A stretch of DNA of 64,000 nucleotides, taken from Lactuca virosa (Eukaryota > Streptophyta > Magnoliopsida > Asterales > Asteraceae). The stretch covers positions 411,449,110 through 411,513,109 of the forward strand of contig CAKMRJ010001112.1 of the NCBI GenBank assembly GCA_928212115.1, in the 5' to 3' direction. Below the pieces are notes generated by a model, which saw only the letters and a list, made by a program, of their open reading frames with translations, was not told the origin of the DNA and did not search any database. Below, piece after piece: positions 24,849-35,036 of the stretch; the stretch's first letter is position 1, and every line of letters starts with the position of its first letter. The position numbers and the translations under genes are program-made.

Positions 24849-25121
24849 ACGGTCAAACGATGTGCTAAATGCCAAGAGGCTCGGACGGTCCTGTTCATTA
24901 CTGTAGGCTCAAGGGGAGCGGTCTAACTTTATATTGTAGGCCTAGAGGGTGGTCCAAATTTTTGTTGAAGGCCCAAGTGGCGGTCCAACTATGTGACATA
25001 GGGCTTATGTGCTTGCATTGCATGTGTATTGTTGTGTACGGTATTTTGGGGAACTCAATAAGCTTTGTCCTTATAGTTATATGTTAAATGTTTTTCTGGT
25101 ACTTATCGAATTACAAAGGCG
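24849..25121 (+). mobile_element. Host LTR X, right part
   Basis: Continuation of the LTR end interrupted by B. A short minisatellite of GG(C/A)GGTCC-type units, about 30 bp apart, runs 24869-24990. Then come GGGGAACTCAATAAGCTTT and a GGCGTGATTGTAC word that matches GGCGTGATCGTAC in the Tekay LTR at 59950. Element E coding similarity starts right after. Confidence 0.5.
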
Positions 25122-25124
25122 TGA

Positions 25125-25905
25125 TTGTACATACACATCAATAGTTTTATGATTAGAGATTCCACTTCCTATTCTCATCTTTGTGTCTTCGGATGCCTTT
25201 GCTACCCACACATTACCACTCCGCATAAACTAGCCCTAAGATCAACCCCTTTCATCTTTCTTGGCTACCCCACTCAACATCAGGGTTATCGATGCTTTGA
25301 CTGTGCCACTCACAAAATCTTAATCTCCCGTCATGTCACATTTTACGAAACTGCCTTCCTTTACCGCTCTGTGACACCAAATCAGCCACCATCCTATGCT
25401 TTTCTTGAAACCATTGATAATCAATCATCTATTTCTCATGAGTTTCTCACTTCCAATCCCCACCCCCACATCTACTCACGCCCCTTCCATTACCGAGAGC
25501 ACATCTCTCTCTTACCCTACGAATAACGACACCCCTCCTCACACTCCAATCGACTTTAATGAGTCCTCCCCCAAACATTCAAATGACCCACCTCCCACTC
25601 ACCATATGGTCACTCGAGGTCGCCTAGGAATCAGAAAACATCTCACCCGCCTCAATCTTCACACCACTTCTAAATCTCCTCTTCCTCGATCCCATCTTCA
25701 TGCCCTTCAAGATCCAAATTGGACCATTGCCATGAAATATGAGTTTAATGCACTTATTGCCAATAGAACTTGGGTCCTCGTTGCGAGGCCTACCGAGGCG
25801 AATATTGTTCGCTCAATGTGGCTATTTCGTAAGAAATATAAGGCAGATGGTTCTCTTGAGAGATATAAAGCTTGCATGGTTGCTAATGGTAAAAGTCAAA
25901 GATGA
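25125..25905 (+). pseudogene. Integrase C-terminus and hinge of element E
   Basis: Frame 25125-25526 gives VFGCLCYPHI, then PFIFLGYPTQHQGYRCFDCA and ILISRHVTFYE, the conserved block after the copia integrase core. A frameshift passes to frame 25396-25905, which holds the Ser/Pro-rich hinge (TPTSTHAP) and then the RT start (DPNWTIAMKYEFNALIANRTW). The integrase catalytic core itself is not present. Confidence 0.8.
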
Positions 25906-26457
25906 GACATTGATTGTGAGGAGACCTTTAGCCCGGTTGTCAAACCGGCTACTATACAGACTGTTATCAGCCTTGCTGTTTCTCGCAAATGGCCTATTCA
26001 TTAGCTTGATGTTAAGAATGCATTCTTAAACTGTCAACTAACCAAAACAGTCTACATGCATCAGCCTCTGGGTTTCCGAGATCATGTACATCCGGATTAT
26101 GTTTGTCACTTACAGAGATCACTTTACGGGTTGAAACAAGCCCTACGGGCTTGGTTTCAATATTTTGCTACTTATATCACTCAGATTGGGTTTACTCACA
26201 TTTGTTTTGATTCTTCTTTATTTACTTTTTACAAGGGTACTGAGGCAGCTTACTTATTTCTTTATGTTGATGACATTATACTAACTGCCTCTTTTATAGA
26301 GCTTCTTATGCGCACGATCTCCCTTCTCGCCATTGAGTTCTCCATGAAGGACTTGGGTGACTTATCTTATTTTTTAGGTACTGGAGCGGCTCGCGATGAT
26401 AAAAGCATTTTCTTATCTCAACGCAAGTATGCGTTAGAGCTTCTTGATTGAGCCAAT
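25690..26457 (+). pseudogene. Reverse transcriptase of element E
   Basis: Copia RT palm (RVT_2 type). WLFRKKYKADGSLERYKA precedes a stop at 25903-25905. Then come ETFSPVVKPATIQTV and LDVKNAFLN, which carries a catalytic aspartate and follows a second stop at 26003. Frame 26056-26451 has LYGLKQALRAWFQ, the catalytic LFLYVDDIIL and FSMKDLGDLSYFLG. The YVDD box is intact but at least three stops break the frame, ending with LLD-stop at 26452. It would have copied element RNA into DNA. Confidence 0.85.
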
Positions 26458-27208
26458 ATGTTAAATAGAAACCCCTTCAGAACACCAGCTGACACACAAT
26501 CAAAACTTGATTGCAACGGGACTCCAGTCACTGACGCTACCTTATATCACAGTCTGGTTGGTGGTTTACAATACCTCACCTTTACCCGACCTTATTTATC
26601 ATTTGTGGTACAAAAAATATGTCTCTTTATGATCTATCCACGCAAGCCACATATGCACGCTCTAAAGCGTATTCTACGATATGTACGTGGTACTCTTGAG
26701 TTCAAGCTACAGATTCATCACTCTTCAACCTCGGGTCGTATTGCCTACTCTGATGCATATTGGGGGGGGGGGATGCCCATCTACTCGTCGGTCTACAAGT
26801 GGATATTGTGTTTTACTTGGTAACAATCTTTTGTCATGGTCATCAAAACGACAACAGACCGTCTCTCGCTCAAGTTCTGAAGCCGAATACCGAGGTGTTG
26901 CAAATGCGGTAACCGAAACTTGTTGGCTTCGCAACCTTCTTCGAGAACTTCACTCACAAGTCACCAAAGCAACTCTTATCTATTGTCACAACAAAAGCGC
27001 GGTTTACATGTCTTCTAATCAAGTTCGTCAACACCAATGCGCGAAATATATCGAGACAAATCTTCTTTTTGTGCGAGACAAGGTTGCAACTGGTTCTGTT
27101 CGAGTCCTTCATGTTCCGTCGTCCTTTCAGTACACATACATCTTCACCAAAGGACTCCCTACTTCTTTATTCGCTGATTTCAGATCCAGTTTGAGTGTTC
27201 AGTCTTGA
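26458..27208 (+). pseudogene. RNase H of element E
   Basis: Frame 26458-26823 holds the connection region (LYHSLVGGLQYLTFTRPYLS, LKRILRYVRGTLEF, AYSDAYWGGG). A run of nine G at 26763-26771 shifts the frame, and 26681-27208 continues with CPSTRRSTSGYCVLLGNNLL, SRSSSEAEYRGVANAVTETC and TKGLPTSLFADFRSSLSV before a normal stop. The acidic residues in YSDAYW and SSSEAEY are kept. The G-run is the likely cause of the shift. Confidence 0.85.
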
Positions 27209-27400
27209 TCTCCCGCTCAAACTGCAAGGGCATATTAGTGTATATATTGTATGTATTATAGGTTGTACAGTAGGCCCATTACTTTGTATTAATGTATAGC
27301 ATTTTGTATGTAGCCCATTATGTATTATATCCTATTTATTAATGAAATCACGCAATATGAAATTCATGGGAAATTAATGAGTGTTTCGTGTTACATATAT
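27209..27400 (+). mobile_element. 3' end and LTR remnant of element E
   Basis: A purine stretch CTGCAAGGGC (27223-27232) is the likely polypurine tract. About 165 bp of AT-rich LTR-like sequence follows, with repeated TGTAT words and 'AGCCCATTATGTATTATATCC'-type text. No second copy is in the window, so its end is a guess. Confidence 0.45.
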
Positions 27401-29179
27401 TGATATATTCCATATTTCCATTAGTTTATAAATAAATTTTTAATTTTTTTAAATATAATATATATAATCGGTTTGGCGGGTTGACCCGCAAACCCAAACA
27501 GATAACCCAACCCATGAAATAAACGGATTGGCGGGTCAGAAATCTAACCCAAACCCGTTTATTTTCATGTTGGTTTACAGGTTGGGTCGAGAATTGTCAT
27601 CCCTAAATCTATCTATGAATGAGCATGCTATAAGCATTATTTTCAATAACATTCCCTTCACAAGCGTGCAATTACATGACGAAATTATACAATAAATATT
27701 TTCATAAGCATGAACGTTTCATAATATGCTTTACAATTTATCGACATATATCACTTCTTTATAGAATCTCATGTAGAGAAAATATAATAACTGTTTTGAT
27801 ATGTATTCCATAGTGGGAAAAAAACCAATATGTACTCATCTAGGGAGATCGAATAACAATCTAAGTCTCAATCCACTTTTCATTATATATGATCTTGCAT
27901 AATACTTATTTAATTTCAAAAATTGCATTTGCCATCAATAAAGGACTCCATAACCATTTCGTCGAATTTACTAGGAACCTAATCTCTCATTTCATAATTC
28001 TTTAATGTCCATATTATTCTAGTTTGTCATAGCTAGGCTACTAGCTTTTAAAATGATATTATACACTAATTCGGCGTCTTTCACATAGCTTACTTACAGT
28101 ATCTTACTAGGCTAATTACACCATAAAGATTTCCAAGCATTATATACCATATCACATAGTCCATAATTAACAACATACTTATTTTTACCGTATTAGTTTA
28201 TTTTAGCAATTGCGTTAAATATCATAACTATATGATGACTATTCTAACCAAGTAATTCTAACACCATTGCAAACCCATTTAATAGATTGCTGTTCTTTCA
28301 TAAAGGCCTAATAGTCATTTTACACATTTTAGCTTTTCGTCCCATTTTAACCAATAAATCATTTTCTCGCATATATGTGTTTATTCCATGTTATTTACTA
28401 AAAACATATACCAATAGTGATTTAAACATGTATAAAGTTTCATTTGACCTTTTTATCTAACTTTTGTTTCGATATTTTTCATTGTTTTGACATTTTTTTT
28501 TGTCATTTAGGCCTCATACTTTCCGTAATTTGTTTTTACTTGCATTTTATGGATGTCTTTATAAGTAATTTAATGTTGGAATCAACTTTTCAGTTCATAT
28601 CAGTGATTAGATTCCAAAGCATCTCTCATTCTATCCATGGAGCCATTTTTGGCAATTTAGTGTGATAAGATTTCTAAAAATAAAAACAATTATGAAGTGT
28701 AAAACTTCCCACTTAACTTCCTAATAAAATATTTCCAATGCGTGTTAAAACGTAATTTTACATTTTAACCCATGTGTTTTGTTATTATTATTTCCTTCTT
28801 GTATCCGTTCATGATAAGAACATATAATATAAAATTTTGGGTCATTTCCAAAACTTTTATTTTTTTATTTCAATATGACAATTTACTTCCCAATTTACAT
28901 TTTCAAGAATTTACTCCATTACTTAACAAAATATTGATCTTCCTTTAATTCTTCCATAATCATGTATCATTCAATCATATTATCTATGTCTTAGGCCAGT
29001 GCCATAGTTTTATTTCACATATTCACAATAGTATCCTACTTTCTAACTCCTGTCCTATTTCAAGCATTCTTTGCCAATTATTAACTATTACTTCTATTTG
29101 CATTATTTAATAACATAAATCTTGATAAGTTTCCAATTTACCACTTATAAGATGTCAAATGTATACACTTTTACGAGTC

Positions 29180-29183
<4 letters not shown>
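27401..29183. other. AT-rich sequence without genes
   Basis: 1.8 kb with no coding similarity. The only structured part is the GGGTTGACCC-rich block described separately. The 73-codon frame at 28444-28665 is hydrophobic and low in information, and I do not regard it as a gene. Confidence 0.5.
27463..27606. mobile_element. Possible end of a hAT-type or MITE sequence
   Basis: A run of GGCGGGTTGACCCGCAAACC, then AACCCAACCC, then GGCGGGTCAG, ends in GAATTGTCATCCCTA. Its reverse complement TAGGGATGACAATTC looks like a common plant hAT-type terminus. No matching left terminus or 8-bp duplication is visible. Confidence 0.3.

Positions 29184-29252
<69 letters not shown>
29184..29252. repeat. (AT)n microsatellite
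   Basis: About 69 bp of pure alternating AT. It creates spurious YIYIYI reading frames on the minus strand. Confidence 0.97.
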
Positions 29253-29255
<3 letters not shown>

Positions 29256-29931
29256 AGACAACAAATATTGTGTGGTCGTAAAAACGATTGTGGACCAATG
29301 GATGAAAAGAATAAATGAATGTAATTTAGGGTGTATGATATTAAAATTGAAGAGAATGTACAATATACTAACATTAATATCATTGTAAGGGTATTTTAAT
29401 CAAATAAGCTTGAATTAAAAAAAGAAAATTGTAGATTTTAAGGGATACTTGATTTAAAATAATATGACTTTAGGGGATAAATTTTTTTCTTAATTTTGAT
29501 ATTTTGGTGAAATATGTTTATAATTATTGTGTGGATTATTAAATAATATGGTTATGAATACGAAATCAATTTTATCTTCATAAAAAAATCCATTCTTGAA
29601 AGAATGTAATACAAAAAAACCTTATTTACATTCTATGAATTAATCTATATCAAAACACTAGAAAATCATAGAAAGATTAACAATTTCTATTTTTCATTCT
29701 TTAATAATGAGATACAAAAATAAATTTCTTGAAATAAAATATATGAACAAAAATAAGATACATTCTAATGCAAATATATTTTTAAATAATAACAAAATTC
29801 TTGCACCGTTAGTTAAAGAATAATAACATTGTTGATGCCAATTCCTTTTTGACTGGTTGAGATTCAAATGACATTCTTGAACTAACATGTAAACAATATT
29901 ATAATTTGGTCAATTTAAAAGAATATGTTGA
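29253..29931. other. AT-rich flank of element F
   Basis: No gene or repeat family recognised. The last five bases, GTTGA (29927-29931), are the left target duplication of element F. Confidence 0.5.
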
Positions 29932-30097
29932 TGATAATCGATTCATATGATTAATGAAAGAGAGAGATTACAAGGTTCTTGAAAAGCGTGAAAACAAAGA
30001 CCAACAAGATGGGGAATATAAAGGCAAACTAAGATAACCCTAATCCTAATGGGCTAAAGACAAAAAAAAGGGCCCAAAACAAGTAGGCTAATAATAA

Positions 30098-30166
<69 letters not shown>

Positions 30167-30172
30167 ATATAT
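29932..30172 (-). mobile_element. 3' LTR of element F, with AT expansion
   Basis: Its last 69 bp (30104-30172) are an AT microsatellite not found in the right LTR. It also holds a segment around GGCTAAAGACAAAAAAAAGG that the right LTR lacks. The polypurine tract GAGTTTGAGGGG (minus strand) adjoins at about 30173-30184. Confidence 0.8.
30104..30172. repeat. (AT)n microsatellite inside the F LTR
   Basis: Alternating AT with one break (TATTAT near 30155), at the terminus of the short LTR. Confidence 0.95.
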
Positions 30173-30182
30173 CCCCTCAAAC

Positions 30183-30506
30183 TCACAATGTCCCATTAAT
30201 AAGCATTGAGCGTTTGTCACGCAAGAACCGAAAACAAGACGCCGACAAAGCTTTCGTAAAAATTTTAGCAAGCTGCAAGTTGGATGGAACAAATGGAAGC
30301 GATATGGTCCCAAGCTGTAATTGATGACGGGTGAAGTGACAATCAATCTCAATGTGATTCGTCCGTTCATGGAATACAAAATTCTTCACAATCTGTATCG
30401 CAATTTTGTTATCACAATGCATGGAAGTAGGTGAAGAAATGTGAACCCCCGTATCTACAAGAAGCCACTGTAACCAGATAATCTCACATATAGTCACCGC
30501 CATAGC
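30183..30506 (-). pseudogene. RNase H, distal part, of element F
   Basis: Minus-strand frame 30183-30524. Its first codons lie in the inserted solo LTR. From 30506 it reads RAMAVTICEIIWLQWLL, then MHCDNKIAIQIVKN and ERTNHIEIDCHFTR. The proximal half lies beyond the solo LTR, from 33381. Removing the solo LTR and one ACGAT copy rejoins SRSSTEDEY to RAMAVT, proof that the two halves were one gene. The C-terminal IFTKAL block is present. Confidence 0.9.
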
Positions 30507-31468
30507 ACGATTGTCACACCCCAAAACCGGAACGGCGGAAACGTTTGGGGGTGGAGGACGTCATGTTCAGTATCACAACAATGCAAAGTAGTAAACAAGC
30601 AACAACATCATCCATTGCATTAATAATATAATTTCATACAAGTGTGTTCTGTCAAGTTATATAGACACCAAAAATATACATCAAAATAAAAGATGAGTCT
30701 TGAATGAGCTCCATCTTCTCAAAACCTGGCACCGATACCTGTCTACTGGTGACCTGAGAATACAAGTTATTTTGAAAGAGTTTATCAGCTTTAAAGCTGG
30801 TGAGATCATAAGTATATTAGTGTATGTATTTGTTATGAAAGTATTTGTAAGTCTTGAAATGTATAAGTTTTGTAAAAGTTTGTAATTGTTTGAACTCTCC
30901 TAGAAAACCATATGTTTCCTACTAAAAGTAGCCTTCTACCAAGGCATCTAGTATCTGTGTGTGTGTCTCTTGAAAGAGTGTGTATTTTCCCAAATATGAC
31001 TATCATTAACCAAAAATATAGTTTTTACATTATTATTTATTGTGTGAATATCACAAAGTAAATGTAAAGGGAAAATGAAATAGTACTGTAGTGTTGTATT
31101 AAGTAACTACTGCTGTACTAACTACTTTAAACTATTTGTTATCTAAAGTACCATGTGATCGGCCTGTATCCTGCTACCGACTCTATAGTAAAACGACGAT
31201 GTAAGACGTCGTAAGAAATGACGTTTGGCACCCGTAGACTTGCAAGTCCCACTGTAGCGAGCAGCAAGGTGTAGGATAGTCAATCCAGTATAGATCTATA
31301 CACAAACTCATACGCTCCCCAATTAAGGAGATTCTGGATATAAAACGGGTCATGACAGGTAGTGCCATGCCCCCGTTAAGTGGCTCACATAACTGTAAGT
31401 AATGTATATGTATATGTATATGTATGTGCTAGCTGTATTGTGTGTTCTTTCTCTGTCTAGCCTGTATG

Positions 31469-31548
31469 TTTTGTTTCTCATCACTGTGTATTATGTTTGT
31501 TTCTCATCACTATGTATTATGTTTGTTTCTCATCACTATGTATTACTC
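31469..31548. repeat. 26-bp tandem repeat, three copies
   Basis: GTTTCTCATCACTNTGTATTAT starts at 31473, 31499 and 31525, two 26-bp periods, within the solo LTR. Just before it, 31402-31426 is a short TATATG hexamer run. Confidence 0.9.
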
Positions 31549-32400
31549 ATGAATGAACTGACTCATTGTATGTTTCATTGTTCTAGTAATAGTATCTTCC
31601 TAAACTATACCTATTATAGTTTACTAGTAATGTTGTTTGTGTATATGAACATGTTTGTATACCTTTGCTACCCAAAGGCATTGAACTGAATGAAGAAGTA
31701 ACCTTTTATATCTACACACATATACATGATATATAACTAGGATTCAAACGACCTTCGGACAAATAACCTGAATACCCTAAGTCCACAACCAAACAAGGAA
31801 CAGGAAGTAAGGTGAGCTATCAGTCCTAAGTCCTTTCAATCCTACTTATATAACTATATATATATAGATACACAGAATATAAGTTAAAAGAGTTTAAGTA
31901 AAAGTATTTAACATGTAAAAGAGTTTGATAAAAGCATTTGGTATGTAAAAGAGTTTGTAAGACAGTTTGAAGTAAAACAGTTTGGTAACACAGTTTGAAA
32001 AGTAAGAAATCCACTTGTTTGGTAGTTATTAATCACATGTGATTGATATAATAACTATAATTGTTCAACTTGTATTCCCCCCCCCCCCCATAAAAGAATT
32101 TAAAAACATTTAAAAGGTTAATTAAGGGGTATGAACTCACCTGTAGTGAGTGGTTTGGATGAACTGATGATATAGGATTGCTAGGTGTCAAGTGAAGACT
32201 TGTACACACACAACGATCCTAGTTAACATATAATAACACATATATGTATCCAATTAGTCTTTAAACAACTAATTAACAAAGTTAAGACATCCTAGGACAT
32301 GTAAAACACCTTATTTAAGTGCTATAAGTCCTAAGGATTGCATCTAAGTGTTGTAGGCCATTGCTATTGAGTTTAGGGTTCAAGGGGACCCTTTATTGGA

Positions 32401-32650
32401 GTTTACGGTTTTGCAACCATAACTCATTGAGTTTACGGTCGTAAACCCATGAGTTTACGACCGTAAACTCATGTTTCTTTGACCATCTTGTGTTTTGAAG
32501 CCTTAAAGATCACAAGAAGCATTCCTACTTCATGTTTAAGCCTTAGGAAGAGATTAGGGCACCATTTCACTCCTTTTAGGAGTTTACGGTCCTTGGACCA
32601 TTTCCCTTTGGGTTTACGGCCGTAAACCCAAATGGTTTATGGTTTTATGC
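32401..32650. repeat. GTTTACGGCCGTAAAC palindrome clusters in the solo LTR
   Basis: Half or whole palindromes start at 32401, 32431, 32453, then 32582, 32612 and about 32635. Spacing is 30 and 22, then 30 and 23 bp. The copy at 32610-32629 is a perfect 20-bp palindrome, GGGTTTACGGCCGTAAACCC. Confidence 0.9.
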
Positions 32651-32752
32651 TGTTTTAAAGTACTAAGCACATCAAGGAAGGGATCTAGGCTAGTTTCCAA
32701 GGCTTAGAAGGGACTAGGGCACACTTTGGCACCCTTTTTAGGGTTTACGGTC

Positions 32753-32785
32753 CAAGAACATCTTGGACCGTAAACACCTTTGATC
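32753..32785. repeat. Perfect 15-bp inverted repeat with 3-nt loop
   Basis: Arms GTTTACGGTCCAAGA (32753-32767) and TCTTGGACCGTAAAC (32771-32785) around ACA. It lies downstream of the TATA box, so it would be transcribed. Confidence 0.95.
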
Positions 32786-33126
32786 CTTGGTTTCTTGGGT
32801 GTTTTCTTGATGTTTAGAAGTGTAACAAGCTCTATAATACTCTAGGATAGAAGTACTTACTAGGTAGAAGCTTGAAAAGGTGCTAAAAGTCCAAGAACAC
32901 TAGTGTGTGTTCTTGGTGTTCTTGGTGAAACTTGAAGATCTACACTTTTGGAATGATTTCACGGATGGAATCATGTTAGATCACTAGATTAAGTAAGATG
33001 TCAACTTTTTAGGGCTAGAAACACTTACAATGTTGAAGATCAAGAAGAAAAGTCGATGATACTTGAGAGAGAATTGAGTTTTGGATCTTGAAATTGTGAA
33101 AAGTGATAAATAATGACTAAGTGTCA

Positions 33127-33134
33127 TATTTATA
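33127..33134 (-). promoter_or_regulatory. TATA box of the solo LTR
   Basis: Minus strand TATAAATA. Two GTTTA-GGCCGTA palindromic copies sit just upstream in element sense, at 33147-33160 and 33169-33183, 22 bp apart. Confidence 0.6.
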
Positions 33135-33380
33135 CCCTCTTTTAGGGTTTACGGCCGTACACACCTTTGTTTAGGCCGTAAACTCCAAACTCTTGGAGTT
33201 TTGGAATTTTATTGTTGCACAATAAACCCTAGGGCATCCTCTCTCCTGATATCTCCTGAAGTACTAACTTAAAAATACTCAAACTTATTCCAAAAAGCTT
33301 GAAAGTTAGCAGAAACTGTTTTTGACTTCTATTGAATTGAAGGGTTGTACAGAATAGAAATTTCGGGTTGTCACAACGAT

Positions 33381-33760
33381 ACTCATCCTCTGTGGAAGAT
33401 CTAGAAACAATGTATTGTTTCTTGCTCTTCCAAGAAATGAGAGACTCTCTAAGAAACATGTAAAATCCGGTGGTAGATTTTCGATTATGACGATCGACAT
33501 CCCAATCAGCATCACTATAGGCACGCAACTCAAGAGATGATATCGAGGGAAACAAGAGGGTCTGAAAACTGAGTGCCACAAAGATATCTCAAAATATGAA
33601 GAACAACGCCTCAATGAACATAAGTAGGAGCAGTAACAAACTGACTGACAACATGAACAACATGAGCAATGTCCGGACGAGTAACTGTGAGATATACCAA
33701 ACTTCCCATGATAGTCCGGTAAAGATTCAGATCGGATAAAAGAACACCATCAATAGGAAA
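33381..33760 (-). pseudogene. RNase H, proximal part, of element F
   Basis: Minus-strand frame 33229-33579 enters the solo LTR at its end. The F part contains AYSDADWDVDRHNRKSTTGF, then LISWKSKKQ and SRSSTEDEYR, the usual copia RNase H start with its first acidic residue in YSDADW. A frame change near 33560-33610 separates it from the upstream connection region (33585-33760), which can still be recognised in pieces. The gene is broken by the solo LTR and by that shift. Confidence 0.85.
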
Positions 33761-34555
33761 CTACTGTGCATTGGTTTCAAGAGGAGTATGTACAGTCCGA
33801 TTGTCAAAGAGGCCCGCCCATGTAAACAAGTCAGATATATATTTAGTCTGAAAAAGAAGATATCTTTTCTTAGACTGAGCTACCTCAATACCCAAGAAAT
33901 AACATAGCAAGCCCAAATCCTTTGTAGCAAATCGATGAGATAGATCATGTTTCAAAGACTCAATACCACCATGGTCATCACCGGTAATAATGATGTCATC
34001 CACATATAAGGAAAAAAGAATTCGTCCTGCGCTTGAGCATGTAATAAAAGAAGCCGGATCATGATTAATATAAACAAATCCAAGAGAGTTAATCACTTTG
34101 GATAATTTCTGAAACCAAACACGAGGTGCTTGCTTGAGACCATACAAAGCTTTGCGAAGCCGACAAACCTCACCCGACTGATGTTGAATTCTTGTGGGAG
34201 GAGACATATAAACCTCTTTATGGAGATCACCATTCAAAAAAGCATTTTTGACATCCATTTGAAAGATCTTCCATTGTCGAACAGATACAACTGTAATCAT
34301 AGTACGTATTGTCGTCATCTTTGCTACTGGGGAAAAAGTATCCTCAAAGTCAAAACCGTACTGTTGAGAATACCCTTTTGCTACAAGGCGGGTCTTGTAT
34401 CGCTCAACAGACCCATCATATTTTGTTTTTATCTTGTACACCCAATGAAAACTAATCGTATCTTTCCCAGGAGGAAAGGAAACCAAATCCCATGTATGAG
34501 TCTGATGAAGAGCAGTGAGTTCCTCTACCATAGCATTCTGCCAAAGAGGATCCAA
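33761..34555 (-). pseudogene. Reverse transcriptase of element F
   Basis: Uninterrupted 264-codon frame of the copia RT domain. It opens MDPLWQNAMVEELTALHQTH, then WVYKIKTKYDGSVERYKTRL, AKGYSQQYGFDFEDTFSPVA, FQMDVKNAFLNGDLHKEVYM, LYGLKQAPRVWFQKLSK and the catalytic LYVDDIIITGDD, ending in CYFLGIEVAQSKK. All three catalytic aspartates look present (one in MDVKNAF, two in YVDD). The domain is open, but the polyprotein is broken upstream and downstream, so no complete pol can be made from this locus. Confidence 0.92.
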
Positions 34556-34602
34556 TACAACTTCTCTATACGATTGAGGTTCAGATAAATTGTGGATGCT
34601 CG

Positions 34603-35027
34603 CTATAAATGAAGCAAATGATCCTTAGTATTTAGAGTAGGAAAAATCTGGAAGTTTAGTGGATTAATAGGACGAGTAGACCTCTTGAGGGGTAGTGGAG
34701 GTGGGTCTTCAATCTCAACAGACGAAGTTGCGGACTCAGGAGAAGTCAATGAACTCTCTGAAGATGGGGACGTGTCCTGAGTTGGAGGATTAGGTGGCAA
34801 AGATGAATCTCGAGTCTCTGTATCCTCATCAAAAGGATCAATATATACAGAAGATCTGACTTCGTTACATTATGGGTTGTAGCAGGAATCAAGTAGAAGG
34901 GAATATGTTCCAAAAAGGTGACATTCTGGGAAACATATAACTTCTGATTCACAGGATCATAGCAACGATATCCTTTATGTCCAACACCATACCCCAAGAA
35001 TACACAAATAACAGATTTTGGTCCCAA
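34603..35027 (-). pseudogene. Integrase C-terminus and hinge of element F
   Basis: Frame 34746-35027 starts KSVICVFLGYGVGHKGYRCY and continues PVNQKLYVSQNVTFLEHIPF, the post-core integrase block. A shift leads to frame 34603-34800, a Pro/Ser-rich linker (PPNPPTQDTSPSSESS) ending RSTRPINPLNF. This linker joins integrase to RT in copia polyproteins. Confidence 0.8.
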
Positions 35028-35036
35028 CTTGTTCCT

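Larger units (their letters stand above)
25125..27400 (+). mobile_element. Element E: 5'-truncated Ale-like copia fragment
   Basis: Starts abruptly in the integrase C-terminus and runs through RT and RNase H to a short LTR-like remnant. Gag, protease and the integrase core are absent. Domain order and wording (LGYPTQHQGYRCFD, SRSSSEAEYR, TKGLPTSLF) are those of the Ale/Retrofit lineage. Confidence 0.85.
30512..33375 (-). mobile_element. Solo LTR of a gypsy-type element inserted in F
   Basis: 2864 bp, plus strand TGTCACACCCC to GGTTGTCACA, flanked by ACGAT at 30507-30511 and 33376-33380. In element sense (minus strand) it starts TGTGACAACCCGAAATTT and ends GGGGTGTGACA, a terminal form usual for plant chromovirus LTRs. 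There is no interior and no second LTR, so the rest was lost by LTR-LTR recombination. TATAAATA on the minus strand lies at 33127-33134. Clusters of GTTTACGGCCGTAAAC-type palindromes lie on both sides of it. Frames within it (61, 95 and 62 codons) have no protein similarity. Confidence 0.9.

Noticed and set aside
27401..29183. Helitron or LINE fragment
   Set aside because: No CTRR end hairpin, no ATC start at a TA site, no poly-A tail with duplication and no RT or Rep words.
29171..29383. Repetitive IYIYIY reading frames
   Set aside because: They are translations of an AT microsatellite.
34130..34588. 152-codon plus-strand frame
   Set aside because: It is the opposite strand of the clear RT frame of element F.
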